Below are positions 7,024 through 15,739 of a DNA stretch of 16,549 nucleotides, one piece after another (the first letter of the stretch is position 1; every line of letters begins with the position of its first letter). The DNA comes from an uncultured Bacteroidales bacterium (GTDB lineage: Bacteria; Bacteroidota; Bacteroidia; Bacteroidales; Muribaculaceae): assembly GCA_900552315.1 (NCBI GenBank), contig URZM01000031.1, positions 1 to 16,549 on the forward strand. Direction: 5' to 3'. The translations under genes were made by a program, and so were the position numbers. The notes below the pieces were generated by a model. It saw nothing but the letters and a program-made list of their open reading frames with translations. It ran no database searches and was not told where the DNA came from.

Positions 7024-7055
7024 TTTGCATATATCAATTCAATGTAGTAAATTTG
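7024..7055 (+). promoter_or_regulatory. Bacteroidota-type promoter of the RHS gene
   Basis: TTTG at 7024-7027, a 20-base spacer, then TAAATTTG at 7048-7055: exact matches to both elements. Transcription would start near 7062, about 18 bases before the chosen ATG at 7080. This rules out upstream in-frame TTG codons at 7053 and 7059. The -7 box is bracketed by the inverted repeat ATTCAATG (7037-7044) / CATTGAAT (7057-7064), a candidate operator. Confidence 0.82.
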
Positions 7056-7079
7056 CCATTGAATCAACTTTTGCCTCTC

Positions 7080-10000
7080 ATGCCCTCACATCGCCACCTG
7101 ATATCGATGCTCCTGCTGCTCCTCCCGGCCTTAGCCGCAAGGGGGCAGTCAATCTTCGCCGACAAGTACCTGCAAAGCCCCAACATGAACTCGCTGGGCG
7201 AGTACGGCGACGTACCTGTATCCCTGTACACCGGCATACCCGAGGTCAGCCTGCCCCTGCTCGAAATCGGCGACGGCACACACTCCATACCCATCTCCCT
7301 GTCATACCACGGAGGAGGAGTCCGACCCGACTCACATCCCGGGTGGGTAGGAATGGGATGGACACTCCACGTCGGCGGAAGCATCTCCCGGGTAGTGGGA
7401 GGCTTACCCGACGAGTCAGACAACTACAATGCCTCAGTCGCCACCCATTCAGGAGGCTTCTGCCATCCTAAATACGGGTGCATATACAACAAGCGCGGCA
7501 ACCTCGGCGGAAAGAGTGGGTTTAACGATAACATGTTCGCGGACATGGAGGATCCCAGCTATCCCGAAGAGGAGAATCTGGCCGTATGGGACATGGAGAT
7601 GGACCAGTTCTCTTTCAATTTCATGGGATACACGGGAAAATTCTACTACACACGTGAAGGCTGGGTGGTGGACTCCGATTCCGACCTCAAAATCATCCTC
7701 GATGTCTCGGACGAACTTGCCGAGACAAACATGCCGAGGGTGTTCGTGATTTCGGCTGACCCTCCCCACACGCAGGTGTTCCACGAATGTCGCTCACGCG
7801 CCATAAGCAATTTCCTGATTATCGACCCGCAGGGCACCAAATACTATTTCGGAGGCAAGGACAGGTCCGATGCCATAGAGTACTCCGTAGGGTTCTTCGC
7901 GCAGCACAACTCCGAGATCGCGGCCACGGCCTGGCACCTCACACGCATCGAGTACACCGACGGCCAGGTCGTTGATTTCCGCTACGAGAAAAATCACTTC
8001 GTGGCCGAGATGGGCATATCCGAGTCTTTCATACAGACCTCCACCCTCAATCCCATGGATCCTCGAATCGAGGTTTACAATGGCGTGAACGTCACCGAAA
8101 ACACGGATGCCGGCGGTCTTTATACGGGCCGTGACTTTGCCGACGGCTCTCTGGTGGCACCCTCATACCTCAGCTCCATAGAATGTGGGGATTATCTTGT
8201 AGAGTTCGACATAGCCCCCACCCGCGAGCTGCGCTATCCCATGTACAGCATATGCCGCAACCATTTCATGGCGCGCACGGAAAAGTACGGCGACTGGAAC
8301 TCTCTCGTCTATCTCGCCTCATCTGACGTGTACGGCAACCCCGCCTCCAACAACAAGGGTTCCTCCCTGATGCTCGACGCCCTTACCTGGTACAAGCTCA
8401 CGGACATAACCCTCAAGGCCGACGGCAACGTGCAGCGAAAGTTCCATTTCTCCTATAATGACGAGGACTCCGTCACGCAAGGCACCATGCGCCTGGCGCT
8501 CCTGGAGGTGCGCGAGGACGGCGTCGGCTCCCACTCTTTTGAATATGACCGCATACACCTGCTCCCTGACTATTGCAGCTATGACGTAGACCACTGGGGT
8601 TTTTATGCCGACACCGGTATCGCCACCCGTCTGGACGACGCCTACCAGTACGGGCAGAGGGCCTGCAAGCTCACAGACCCATCCTATCACTCTCGGCGCG
8701 AACCGCAGCCTCAGAAAGCTACCATCGGCTCTCTCATGAAGATAAACTACCCCACAGGCGGATACACCCGTTTCGTATACGAGCCGAACAGTTACTGCCG
8801 CGAGGTGAACGCCGACCGCGACGGTCTCAGGGTCCACCAAGACGAACGGTTCGCCGGTGGCGTCCGCGTCAGGGAAATCCACAACAACGCCTCCGCTGAC
8901 CCTGAGTGCGAGTTCCTGTTCAAGCGATTCGTCTACCGCGACGTCACCGACTCCGCCGCCGACACTGCCCACACCTCCGGCATCCTCCTTCAGCCCCCCT
9001 GCTACCGGCACCTCAACAAGGAGAATGGTCAAGGCTTTATGTTCCGCAACGATTGCTACAACGCCCAGTCGGTGCGCAGGCTCGGCTCAAACCCCGACGT
9101 GTGCCACATAGGCTACTCGTGCGTCTCTGAAATAGGACCGGACAACTCTGTCACCGTGTACCGTTTCGTGGATTTCGCCGACAGACCTGACGACAGGCTC
9201 CAGCGCACCGACCTATATTTCCAGTACCATGTCCCCTACCTATCCTGGGCGGCCAGGCGCGGACATCTCAAGTCCAAGCGTGAATACTCCGACACGCATC
9301 TTCTCTTGCGCGAGACCACCTATGTCTACACATATCTCCGGCACTCAATACTCGCCTCCGAAAAGTGCCAAATCATATATCACAACGGCTGGCGATACCC
9401 CGACATCTCCCCCTGCTGTTTCCTCACCGGAGCCAAGCGCGACTACCAGGTCTGCGCGACCGAGTACTGGCCGGACGGCTCCTCAATGGAGCTGTTCTCA
9501 CAGCTCTCCTATAACAGTCACCTGCTCCCCATGAGCACCGAGACGCTGTTTCCCGACGGCTCTTCCGAGCGTCGCGAGATTCTCTACACCTCCGATTTCC
9601 CGGACACCCCCCTGTACAAAGCCATGGCCGACGCCAACCTTCTGGCATTTCCAGTCAGCGACCGCCTGACGCGTCTGGACAAGGACTGGGAAAACGAGAC
9701 TCTCTTGAACGAAACGCTATACTCGTACACCGACGGCAACTGGATGCGTCCCGCCTCTGAGTCCGTAAGGCGTGGCGACGGCTCGCACCCCTCCTCCCTG
9801 CGCCGCGAGTTCGGCCTGCACGGTCGGCCCGTTTGCGAAATGGCCGACGACCCGGACGACCTTACCATATATGTATGGGGCTATGAGCACCGATACATTG
9901 TGGCCACCGTCAAGGGCGCTTCGCTGGACCAGGTAAAGGCCGGTCTCGGCGACCTCGACGCTTTCGCGGCCGCCCCGGCACCGGATTTCGCCAAGCTCTC

Positions 10001-13000
10001 CGCGTTGCAGAAGAGTCTCCCCTCGGCGCTGGTCACGATTTACGACCGCAAGCCCGGCTTCGGAATCAACCGGATTACAAGCCCCGACAAGACTGCCCTC
10101 CGCTACCACTACGACTCCACGGGCCGACTCTCTTACACCTCTGACCGGTTGGGTCATCCATTAGAGATATATGACTGGCAGTACGCGTCCCAAGGCTCCG
10201 TCTCCAACTGGCTGCAGACCGCCGTGGCGACGCAGTCCCTGAACTCCAGGTCCGCCGCCTTGGCTTCCGCACTCGTGTCCCGCGACCTGTTCGACGGTCT
10301 CGGTCGCAAGGTCGCCTCCCGCTCATGGCGCGCAGGTTCCTCCTCCCCACACATAGCCTCACTTTCCGAGCTTGACGGCAAGGGGCGCCCGGTGCGCGCA
10401 TGGCTCCCTGCACCTGTTTCCGGCGACCTGGACTCTCCCCTCTCGGCGGAGTCCCTGAAGTCCGCTTACGCCGACCCTCTCTCGGCCTTCTCCGCCACCG
10501 TCTACGAGGCCGCCCCGGCGGGCAGGCCTGTCTCGGCCTCTCGCCCCTCAAACGCGCGGCCCGACGGCTCCACCCCATCCATCTCCACCGAATACCTATG
10601 CAACTCGGCCTCTTCCGCCTCTCCCATGCTCCGTTGCCGGCTGGTGACCCTCGCCGGGAATATCGTGTCCGGAAACGCCTGGTACGGCGCTGGCTCCCTG
10701 CGCGTCACCCGCATCACCGACGAAGACGGCGAGGTATCCCTCTCCTTCACCGACATTAAGGGTCTCAAGGTCCTGGACCGCCGTGTGAGCGCTCTCTCGG
10801 GAGAGTTCTTCGACACCCGTTACCTGTACGACGACCTCGACCGGCCGGTCTTGGTTCTTCCTCCCTCCGTGTGCCGTGACCTGGAGCGCGGCGTCTCCCT
10901 CGACCTCTCCGACTCTCAGGTCCGCGCCCGCTGTTTCTCTTACGCCTATGACCGCCGGGGGCGTGTCCGTTCCGCCTCCATGCCCGGAGCCGTCCCCTCT
11001 AAAACGGCCTATACGCCCGGAGGCAAGCCCGTCCTGGTGCAGGACGGCGCTCTCAAGGCCTCCTCCAGGGTGGTCCGCACCGCTTACGACCCTCTGGGCC
11101 GCCGCGCCTTCACGGCCATGCAGCATGACGACGGCTCGTTGTTCGCCCTCGCAGACAGCATCTGCGGACTGCCTTCTTCCACCTCCTTCGTACCCTCCCT
11201 GTCCGGCGAGGGTCCCCTGTTCGGCTACCGTCCCCTGTCCGACGGTCCCTCCATCGCGCGTGACGACCTGCTCAGCGCCGACTATTATGACGACTACAGT
11301 TTCCTGCGCCATTTCCCGCAGCACGCCGACTCCCTCGCTTTCCGCAGCGTCAAGGGATGCGACCCCAGGGGGGATCTACGCCTCACTTTCTCCACCGCCG
11401 GTCACCTCACAGGCTCCGCACGCAGGGTGGTTCCCCATTCCGGCTCCGGGCCATTGCTCCCCTCGGCTTTCTACTATGACGAGCGCGGCAGGCTCGTGCA
11501 GTCCGTGGCCGCCAACCATCTCGGCGGTTATGACCGCACCGCTCTCTCACTCTCTTTCGACGGGCGTGTACTCGCCTCCACCCACATTCACTCATCCCCG
11601 GACACGCTCATAATCGCCGAGCGCACCTTCGACTGGAACGAGGACCTCGCCCCCTTGGCCGTGCGCATGAGGGTCAACGGAGGTCCATGGACTGTCCTCA
11701 CCGCCTCTGAGTACGACGATTTCCGCCGCACCGTCTCAGTAGGCTTGATCGACGGCGGACTGGACGTGGACTATGGCTGGGCCGACTCCGGCGAGCTGCA
11801 GTCCATCTCTTCCGAACCTTTCTCCCAGTCTCTGTACCGCCGCTCCACTCCCCCGGGCGCCCCTGCCTCCCTCAAACCCCTCTTCAACGGGCGTGTCTGC
11901 GCCGAGTCCTTCTCCCTGGCGGAGTCCCCGGGAGCGAACGGAAGGAAGCTCGCCGCATCATACTCTTATTCCTATGACGGCCCCCGGCTCCTGAGCGCCG
12001 ACTATGCCGAGGCCTCTCGCTCCGAAAGGCCTCTCTCAGGCATAGCCGCAGGATCCGTCTCATGCCAGAATCCCGACTACAGTGTCCGGTACTCCTGGAA
12101 CCCGGACGGGGCGCCTCTCTCCATTCGCCGACACGGCCTGGCCGACAGGTCCGTCTCCTCATCCCCCTTCCCCTCGCCCGCAGGCTCGCGAACACTCTGC
12201 ACATACGGCCTGGTGGACGACATTTCCCTGTCATGGAAGGGGCCTCGCCTCGACCGCGCCGACGACAATGCCGAGGACTGCACCCTGTCCATCGCCACCG
12301 ATTTCTCCGAGAAGGTACGCCGCGACGGCGAGTACGCCTACGATCCCGACGGAAGGCTCTCGCGCGACAGCAACAAGGGTGTGACCATCTCCTACAACAT
12401 ACTCGGACTGCCCTCCCTGGTGTGCGATGGCGTGAACCGCATACGACGCACTTACGACTCCCAAGGCACGCTGCTCCGCGCCGAATACGGCACCGAGCGC
12501 ATCGAGTTCACATCCCCCGAGCCGGGACAGGTCGGCGCGATCGTGGCCACACCCGTCTTCGACCTCGCCAGCGTCTCGGACCGCTGCGGTCCCGTGGAAT
12601 ACGCCGACCACACCGTGGAGCGGTACATCCACGAGGCCGGATGGATCGACTCCCATGGCCGGCACGTGGCCGCCGTGCGCGACTGCCGGGGAAGCCTCCG
12701 CGCAACCTGGACAGCACACTCCGCGCTGCCCTCCGCCTCCGGCAACAGCAACAACAACGGCAACAATACCAACAGCAACCCCTCCGCCTCCGGCAACAAC
12801 GGTTTATCCCTGACCCTACCCGGCCAAGGCATAGGCCAGGTGCTGCCCGCAGGGAACGTATACGCCGACCTGACGGCCTACTACCCCTTCGGCCTACCCT
12901 TCGCCGACTGGCAGGGCTCCTCCCGCGACCTATTCTCCGGAAAGGAGCTGGAAAGGAGCGGCAACCTCCTTGACTACGACTTCCACGCCCGACGCCTCGA

Positions 13001-13775
13001 CCCACAGCTCCTCATCTTCGACAAGCCCGACCCCCTGGCAGCGACCTACCCCCACCTAAACCCCTACCTATACTGCGCCGCAAACCCCGTATCCCTGACC
13101 GACCCCTCCGGCATGCTCTTTACAACAATAATGGAGAACCTCATGGGTAATTTAGAACAAGAGGCGACCTTTGTTGAGAGAGAGGCTCTATTTGATGGAG
13201 ATATTGCAAAAGCTGTCGAACTCGGCCGTTTTAAAATAGGAATAAGGCAAGCAAGAGAATCTTCGCAGGTTTATGACTATACCCCTGAAAAATCAGATCA
13301 GAAAGATGTGTTCGGAGCAACATATTTTGATGCATCTACAGGGAAGGTATTCATCTCAGATTGTACCTATGATGGAGAATTCTCAATTGACAGATTCGGC
13401 CATGAGGCCATGCATGTTGTTCAATTCGAACAAGGCAAAATAAGTTTTGGAGCAAAAGAAAATAGGGCAATGTATAATCTTAGTAACCAATATCCTGGCA
13501 TGTCACATGGTTTATTAGATATAATAGACGAATATGAGGCTTACAGGATACAGTCACTGCTGGAAACCCCTAAACGACAGTTTGAAAAGGCTCTTATGCC
13601 TTACGACATAGAGCATAATTCACAATACATAAATTATCCAAGAGAATATATAGATGTACACTATCTTTATAATCGGTCGGGTTCTCTGCCCGTTAATGTC
13701 ATTCCAAATTTTAAAAAACTGGCTGACGATTATAAATTCGCATTCAGATATAAGGGACAAACCTTTAAACCATAA
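7080..13775 (+). CDS. Secreted RHS/YD-repeat protein with C-terminal HExxH metallopeptidase-like tip
   Basis: A 2,231-residue polymorphic-toxin-type protein. A Sec signal (MPSHRHLISMLLLLLPALAARG) shows export. The N-terminal part (LGEYGDVPVSLYTGIPEVSL; PISLSYHGGGV; WVGMGWTLHVGGSISR) is the usual start of Bacteroidota RHS proteins. YD repeats begin near residue 1007 (YHYDSTGRLSY) and recur (YLYDDLDRP, YAYDRRGR, YYDERGRL, YAYDPDGRLS). A Ser/Asn/Gly linker lies near 1885-1910. The conserved core end runs from DYDFHARRLDPQ (about 1965) to PVSLTDPSGM, the PxxxxDPxG junction motif, ending at M2012. The remaining 219 residues form a variable tip with HEAMH (2108-2112) and DEYEAY (2150-2155), a plausible zinc-protease site. 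GC drops abruptly after about 13115. There is no PAAR or type IX sorting domain, so outer-membrane passage is unclear. Toxin activity is inferred. The next gene begins 12 bases later. Confidence 0.92.
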   Translation: MPSHRHLISMLLLLLPALAARGQSIFADKYLQSPNMNSLGEYGDVPVSLYTGIPEVSLPLLEIGDGTHSIPISLSYHGGGVRPDSHPGWVGMGWTLHVGGSISRVVGGLPDESDNYNASVATHSGGFCHPKYGCIYNKRGNLGGKSGFNDNMFADMEDPSYPEEENLAVWDMEMDQFSFNFMGYTGKFYYTREGWVVDSDSDLKIILDVSDELAETNMPRVFVISADPPHTQVFHECRSRAISNFLIIDPQGTKYYFGGKDRSDAIEYSVGFFAQHNSEIAATAWHLTRIEYTDGQVVDFRYEKNHFVAEMGISESFIQTSTLNPMDPRIEVYNGVNVTENTDAGGLYTGRDFADGSLVAPSYLSSIECGDYLVEFDIAPTRELRYPMYSICRNHFMARTEKYGDWNSLVYLASSDVYGNPASNNKGSSLMLDALTWYKLTDITLKADGNVQRKFHFSYNDEDSVTQGTMRLALLEVREDGVGSHSFEYDRIHLLPDYCSYDVDHWGFYADTGIATRLDDAYQYGQRACKLTDPSYHSRREPQPQKATIGSLMKINYPTGGYTRFVYEPNSYCREVNADRDGLRVHQDERFAGGVRVREIHNNASADPECEFLFKRFVYRDVTDSAADTAHTSGILLQPPCYRHLNKENGQGFMFRNDCYNAQSVRRLGSNPDVCHIGYSCVSEIGPDNSVTVYRFVDFADRPDDRLQRTDLYFQYHVPYLSWAARRGHLKSKREYSDTHLLLRETTYVYTYLRHSILASEKCQIIYHNGWRYPDISPCCFLTGAKRDYQVCATEYWPDGSSMELFSQLSYNSHLLPMSTETLFPDGSSERREILYTSDFPDTPLYKAMADANLLAFPVSDRLTRLDKDWENETLLNETLYSYTDGNWMRPASESVRRGDGSHPSSLRREFGLHGRPVCEMADDPDDLTIYVWGYEHRYIVATVKGASLDQVKAGLGDLDAFAAAPAPDFAKLSALQKSLPSALVTIYDRKPGFGINRITSPDKTALRYHYDSTGRLSYTSDRLGHPLEIYDWQYASQGSVSNWLQTAVATQSLNSRSAALASALVSRDLFDGLGRKVASRSWRAGSSSPHIASLSELDGKGRPVRAWLPAPVSGDLDSPLSAESLKSAYADPLSAFSATVYEAAPAGRPVSASRPSNARPDGSTPSISTEYLCNSASSASPMLRCRLVTLAGNIVSGNAWYGAGSLRVTRITDEDGEVSLSFTDIKGLKVLDRRVSALSGEFFDTRYLYDDLDRPVLVLPPSVCRDLERGVSLDLSDSQVRARCFSYAYDRRGRVRSASMPGAVPSKTAYTPGGKPVLVQDGALKASSRVVRTAYDPLGRRAFTAMQHDDGSLFALADSICGLPSSTSFVPSLSGEGPLFGYRPLSDGPSIARDDLLSADYYDDYSFLRHFPQHADSLAFRSVKGCDPRGDLRLTFSTAGHLTGSARRVVPHSGSGPLLPSAFYYDERGRLVQSVAANHLGGYDRTALSLSFDGRVLASTHIHSSPDTLIIAERTFDWNEDLAPLAVRMRVNGGPWTVLTASEYDDFRRTVSVGLIDGGLDVDYGWADSGELQSISSEPFSQSLYRRSTPPGAPASLKPLFNGRVCAESFSLAESPGANGRKLAASYSYSYDGPRLLSADYAEASRSERPLSGIAAGSVSCQNPDYSVRYSWNPDGAPLSIRRHGLADRSVSSSPFPSPAGSRTLCTYGLVDDISLSWKGPRLDRADDNAEDCTLSIATDFSEKVRRDGEYAYDPDGRLSRDSNKGVTISYNILGLPSLVCDGVNRIRRTYDSQGTLLRAEYGTERIEFTSPEPGQVGAIVATPVFDLASVSDRCGPVEYADHTVERYIHEAGWIDSHGRHVAAVRDCRGSLRATWTAHSALPSASGNSNNNGNNTNSNPSASGNNGLSLTLPGQGIGQVLPAGNVYADLTAYYPFGLPFADWQGSSRDLFSGKELERSGNLLDYDFHARRLDPQLLIFDKPDPLAATYPHLNPYLYCAANPVSLTDPSGMLFTTIMENLMGNLEQEATFVEREALFDGDIAKAVELGRFKIGIRQARESSQVYDYTPEKSDQKDVFGATYFDASTGKVFISDCTYDGEFSIDRFGHEAMHVVQFEQGKISFGAKENRAMYNLSNQYPGMSHGLLDIIDEYEAYRIQSLLETPKRQFEKALMPYDIEHNSQYINYPREYIDVHYLYNRSGSLPVNVIPNFKKLADDYKFAFRYKGQTFKP
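12729..12798 (+). repeat. In-frame direct repeat encoding a Ser/Asn/Gly linker
   Basis: The 19-base sequence CCCTCCGCCTCCGGCAACA occurs at 12729-12747 and 12780-12798, 51 bases (17 codons) apart, flanking AAC/AGC-rich codons. Slippage or recombination between the copies would change linker length by whole codons without breaking the RHS frame. Confidence 0.8.
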
Positions 13776-13787
13776 ATTTCCAATAGC

Positions 13788-15005
13788 ATGAAACTAATAA
13801 AGGAAATAGCACTTACGATATGGCTATCACTCTTCATCAGCTGTGGCTCCAGTACTGTTTGTGAAATGGAGATGTATGCTGAGACTAATCCTGTATTGGG
13901 TAATCAACACGCTGTATGTCAAGTTTACAAAAACGGAATATACATCCAGTCTGATGGACAGACTGGTCTATGGCGGTTTTACGACTTTGCCAATTTGAAG
14001 AACTCCATCCTGTTCCTGAAAAAGGATTTTAACAGGTCCTTCACACAAAAACAAACAAACATCATTGACTTGAGCGAAATATACATGCGCTTCATCAGAT
14101 TCTATACCCATGACCTGAAAAATCTACATTGGGTCGAAAAAGGAGGGAGACCTTTTATTCGAAAGCCAGAAAAAGACAGCCCCCTGTTCAAGAAATTGCA
14201 TCGGCTGTCCCATGAGTATACGCACGGCGACTTTGAGTTCGTATGCAACAAGGACACTTACGGCGAATTCCTGATGGACTCCATCGGTTTGTTCAACGCA
14301 CCTGATAAGAAGTACGGTTATATGCGTAGAATCAATGGGATAACAGGGCACAAGCTCTCTCTGCTGAAAACCGGGAACATATATGATTTCCATTACAGGA
14401 TGGATACCCCGGCAGTCAGCGAGAGAGGCGACACTTTGCCCCTGCTGTGGTGCAGGGCATACCTGCCCGCAGGCATACGCAAGGTTGCCATGCCTACGCA
14501 AGATGACCTGGTGTTTGACTATGGGGACAACCAATTCCTTTGGATTCATCTCAATCCCAATGACACCTGCCGGGACATACAGCGCGCTCAGTGCATCACG
14601 GATAACGAAGCCCGGCAATTCATCGACAGCCATTTCCCCGCCGACTATGACAAGAACCTCATGGACCTCGCCGTTGTCAAGCGGCACATGGAATCTTCCG
14701 TGGGTAAAAGCCCCATAAGGATGAGAACCAACCGTTGCACGGTCATAAGCTCAGAGTTCAAAAAGGCTAATGCCCCCTTGTTGGAGACTATGCTGTTCAA
14801 GACTTTTGTCGAGGACGACATTCAGTTGATGGGAATCATACGCGACATCACAAAAGACGGTGTCGCAGAGATGGACAGAAAACTTGACCCGCCGCTTGGA
14901 TGCGACGTGGAGTCGGAGGAGTTCAAACACTCCGTCGACTCATTCCATTTCCTGTACCCATTCAGCCTGAAAAACCAACAGACTCCCCCCAGGTCTATTT
15001 TCTAA
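13788..15005 (+). CDS. Predicted lipoprotein, candidate immunity or partner protein of the RHS tip
   Basis: A 405-residue protein of no recognised family. MKLIKEIALTIWLSLFISC is a lipoprotein signal with C19 the expected lipidated residue; the lipobox L15-F16-I17-S18-C19 is slightly non-canonical. The mature part has no further membrane helix. It contains HEYTH at 142-146, which fits HExxH but may be chance, and scattered cysteines (C25, C44, C153, C222, C261, C269). It starts 12 bases after the RHS stop with no terminator between, so the two are very probably co-transcribed, as toxin and immunity genes are; an envelope location would suit protection against an exported toxin. It is long for an immunity protein. 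Hand counts give about 45-47% GC near the 5' end and 55-58% later, so the gene may be mosaic. Reading continues in the same frame after the stop into coding-like sequence, so the 3' end may be truncated. Confidence 0.7.
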   Translation: MKLIKEIALTIWLSLFISCGSSTVCEMEMYAETNPVLGNQHAVCQVYKNGIYIQSDGQTGLWRFYDFANLKNSILFLKKDFNRSFTQKQTNIIDLSEIYMRFIRFYTHDLKNLHWVEKGGRPFIRKPEKDSPLFKKLHRLSHEYTHGDFEFVCNKDTYGEFLMDSIGLFNAPDKKYGYMRRINGITGHKLSLLKTGNIYDFHYRMDTPAVSERGDTLPLLWCRAYLPAGIRKVAMPTQDDLVFDYGDNQFLWIHLNPNDTCRDIQRAQCITDNEARQFIDSHFPADYDKNLMDLAVVKRHMESSVGKSPIRMRTNRCTVISSEFKKANAPLLETMLFKTFVEDDIQLMGIIRDITKDGVAEMDRKLDPPLGCDVESEEFKHSVDSFHFLYPFSLKNQQTPPRSIF

Positions 15006-15166
15006 ACAAACGACAAAGCCGAACAATACCTACTGCAGCCGCGAGCACCCACTGACGGTTCCTTGCTCCGGACCAGCAGGATTTCGAGCATGAGCGATTC
15101 AAGGAGCTACGCGGATTATTCATGGAGGGAGTCAAACGGGAAAATAAGGGATGGGGTGTGACATGA
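15006..15166 (+). pseudogene. Decayed coding extension after the lipoprotein gene
   Basis: Directly after the TAA at 15003-15005, the same frame reads TNDKAEQYLLQPRAPTDGSL. A shift near 15066 to the frame starting at 15068 gives PDQQDFEHERFKELRGLF followed by MEGVKRENKGWGVT and TGA at 15164-15166. Both parts look like ordinary hydrophilic helical protein with good codons, and no complete gene covers them. The simplest reading is that the lipoprotein once ran about 50 residues further and lost its end through one stop and one frameshift; a remnant of a separate displaced immunity gene is the alternative. The family is unknown. Confidence 0.35.
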
Positions 15167-15282
15167 CGATGAAAAATTTTTGAGGACTGTGGAAACTTAT
15201 GGGACACGACTGCGTTATATAAGTGTATGATGTCCGAAATCAATTAAAATCAAAATATAAACACTTAAAAACCATCGTAATT

Positions 15283-15486
15283 ATGAAACCCATTCATGTT
15301 ATATGCGCTGTAATCGGCGGTGCTGTCGCAGGTGCCGCAGTAGGTCTTCTCTTCGCCCCCGAGAAAGGGTCGGACACTCGTGACAAAATCGCCACGGCTC
15401 TCCGCAAGAAAGGCATCTGCCTGAAGAAGAACAAAATGGAGGAGCTCGTAGACGAAATCGAGGAGCATCTGGAAAACGAGGATTGA
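15283..15486 (+). CDS. YtxH-type small membrane protein, copy 1
   Basis: A 67-residue protein of the YtxH family: one glycine/alanine-rich membrane helix (ICAVIGGAVAGAAVGLLFAP, residues 7-26), then the family motif LFAPEKGSDTRDKI and a charged amphipathic tail ending in glutamates. YtxH proteins are envelope-associated and often stress-induced; their biochemical role is unknown. The frame extends up to a GTG at 15223, but the ATG at 15283 is chosen because the family begins right at the hydrophobic helix. No Shine-Dalgarno is seen, and the AT-rich 15167-15282 upstream region holds no clear TAnnTTTG promoter. A paralogue follows 55 bases later. Confidence 0.85.
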   Translation: MKPIHVICAVIGGAVAGAAVGLLFAPEKGSDTRDKIATALRKKGICLKKNKMEELVDEIEEHLENED

Positions 15487-15541
15487 GTCTCAGGGTCGTC
15501 CCCATCCGCATAATTTAGATTAACATTAACAAAGAAAAGAT

Positions 15542-15739
15542 ATGAAGAATCTCGGCTTACTTTACGCATTCCTTGGCGGAGCCATCGTAGGCGCCGGCGC
15601 AGCTATCCTGTTCGCCCCTGCCAAGGGTTCTGACCTGCGTTCCAAAATCTGCAGCACCCTGCGTCGCAAAGGTGTAAAAATCAGCGACTCCGAAGTGGAT
15701 CAGCTTGTGGCTGAACTCTCCGGGGCCATCGAGAAATAA
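15542..15739 (+). CDS. YtxH-type small membrane protein, copy 2
   Basis: A 65-residue paralogue of the preceding gene: membrane helix LLYAFLGGAIVGAGAAILFAP (about 6-26), then LFAPAKGSDLRSKICSTLRRKG and a short acidic tail. The shared pattern GGA..GA....LFAP.KGSD.R.KI..LR.KG shows that the two arose by tandem duplication, after which the tails diverged. The ATG at 15542 follows a purine-rich AAAGAAAAGAT leader. It probably shares a transcript with copy 1 (55-base gap, no terminator seen between). Together with the holin-like gene downstream it forms a YtxH/holin-like/hypothetical cluster. Confidence 0.87.
   Translation: MKNLGLLYAFLGGAIVGAGAAILFAPAKGSDLRSKICSTLRRKGVKISDSEVDQLVAELSGAIEK

Noticed and set aside
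7053..7079. Upstream TTG start for the RHS protein
   Set aside because: The codon lies within the promoter -7 box, before the likely transcription start; ATG 7080 gives a proper signal peptide.
8319..9032. 237-codon minus-strand frame within the RHS gene
   Set aside because: Shadow of the RHS coding frame, valine/glycine-rich without motif; many similar ones occur along the gene.
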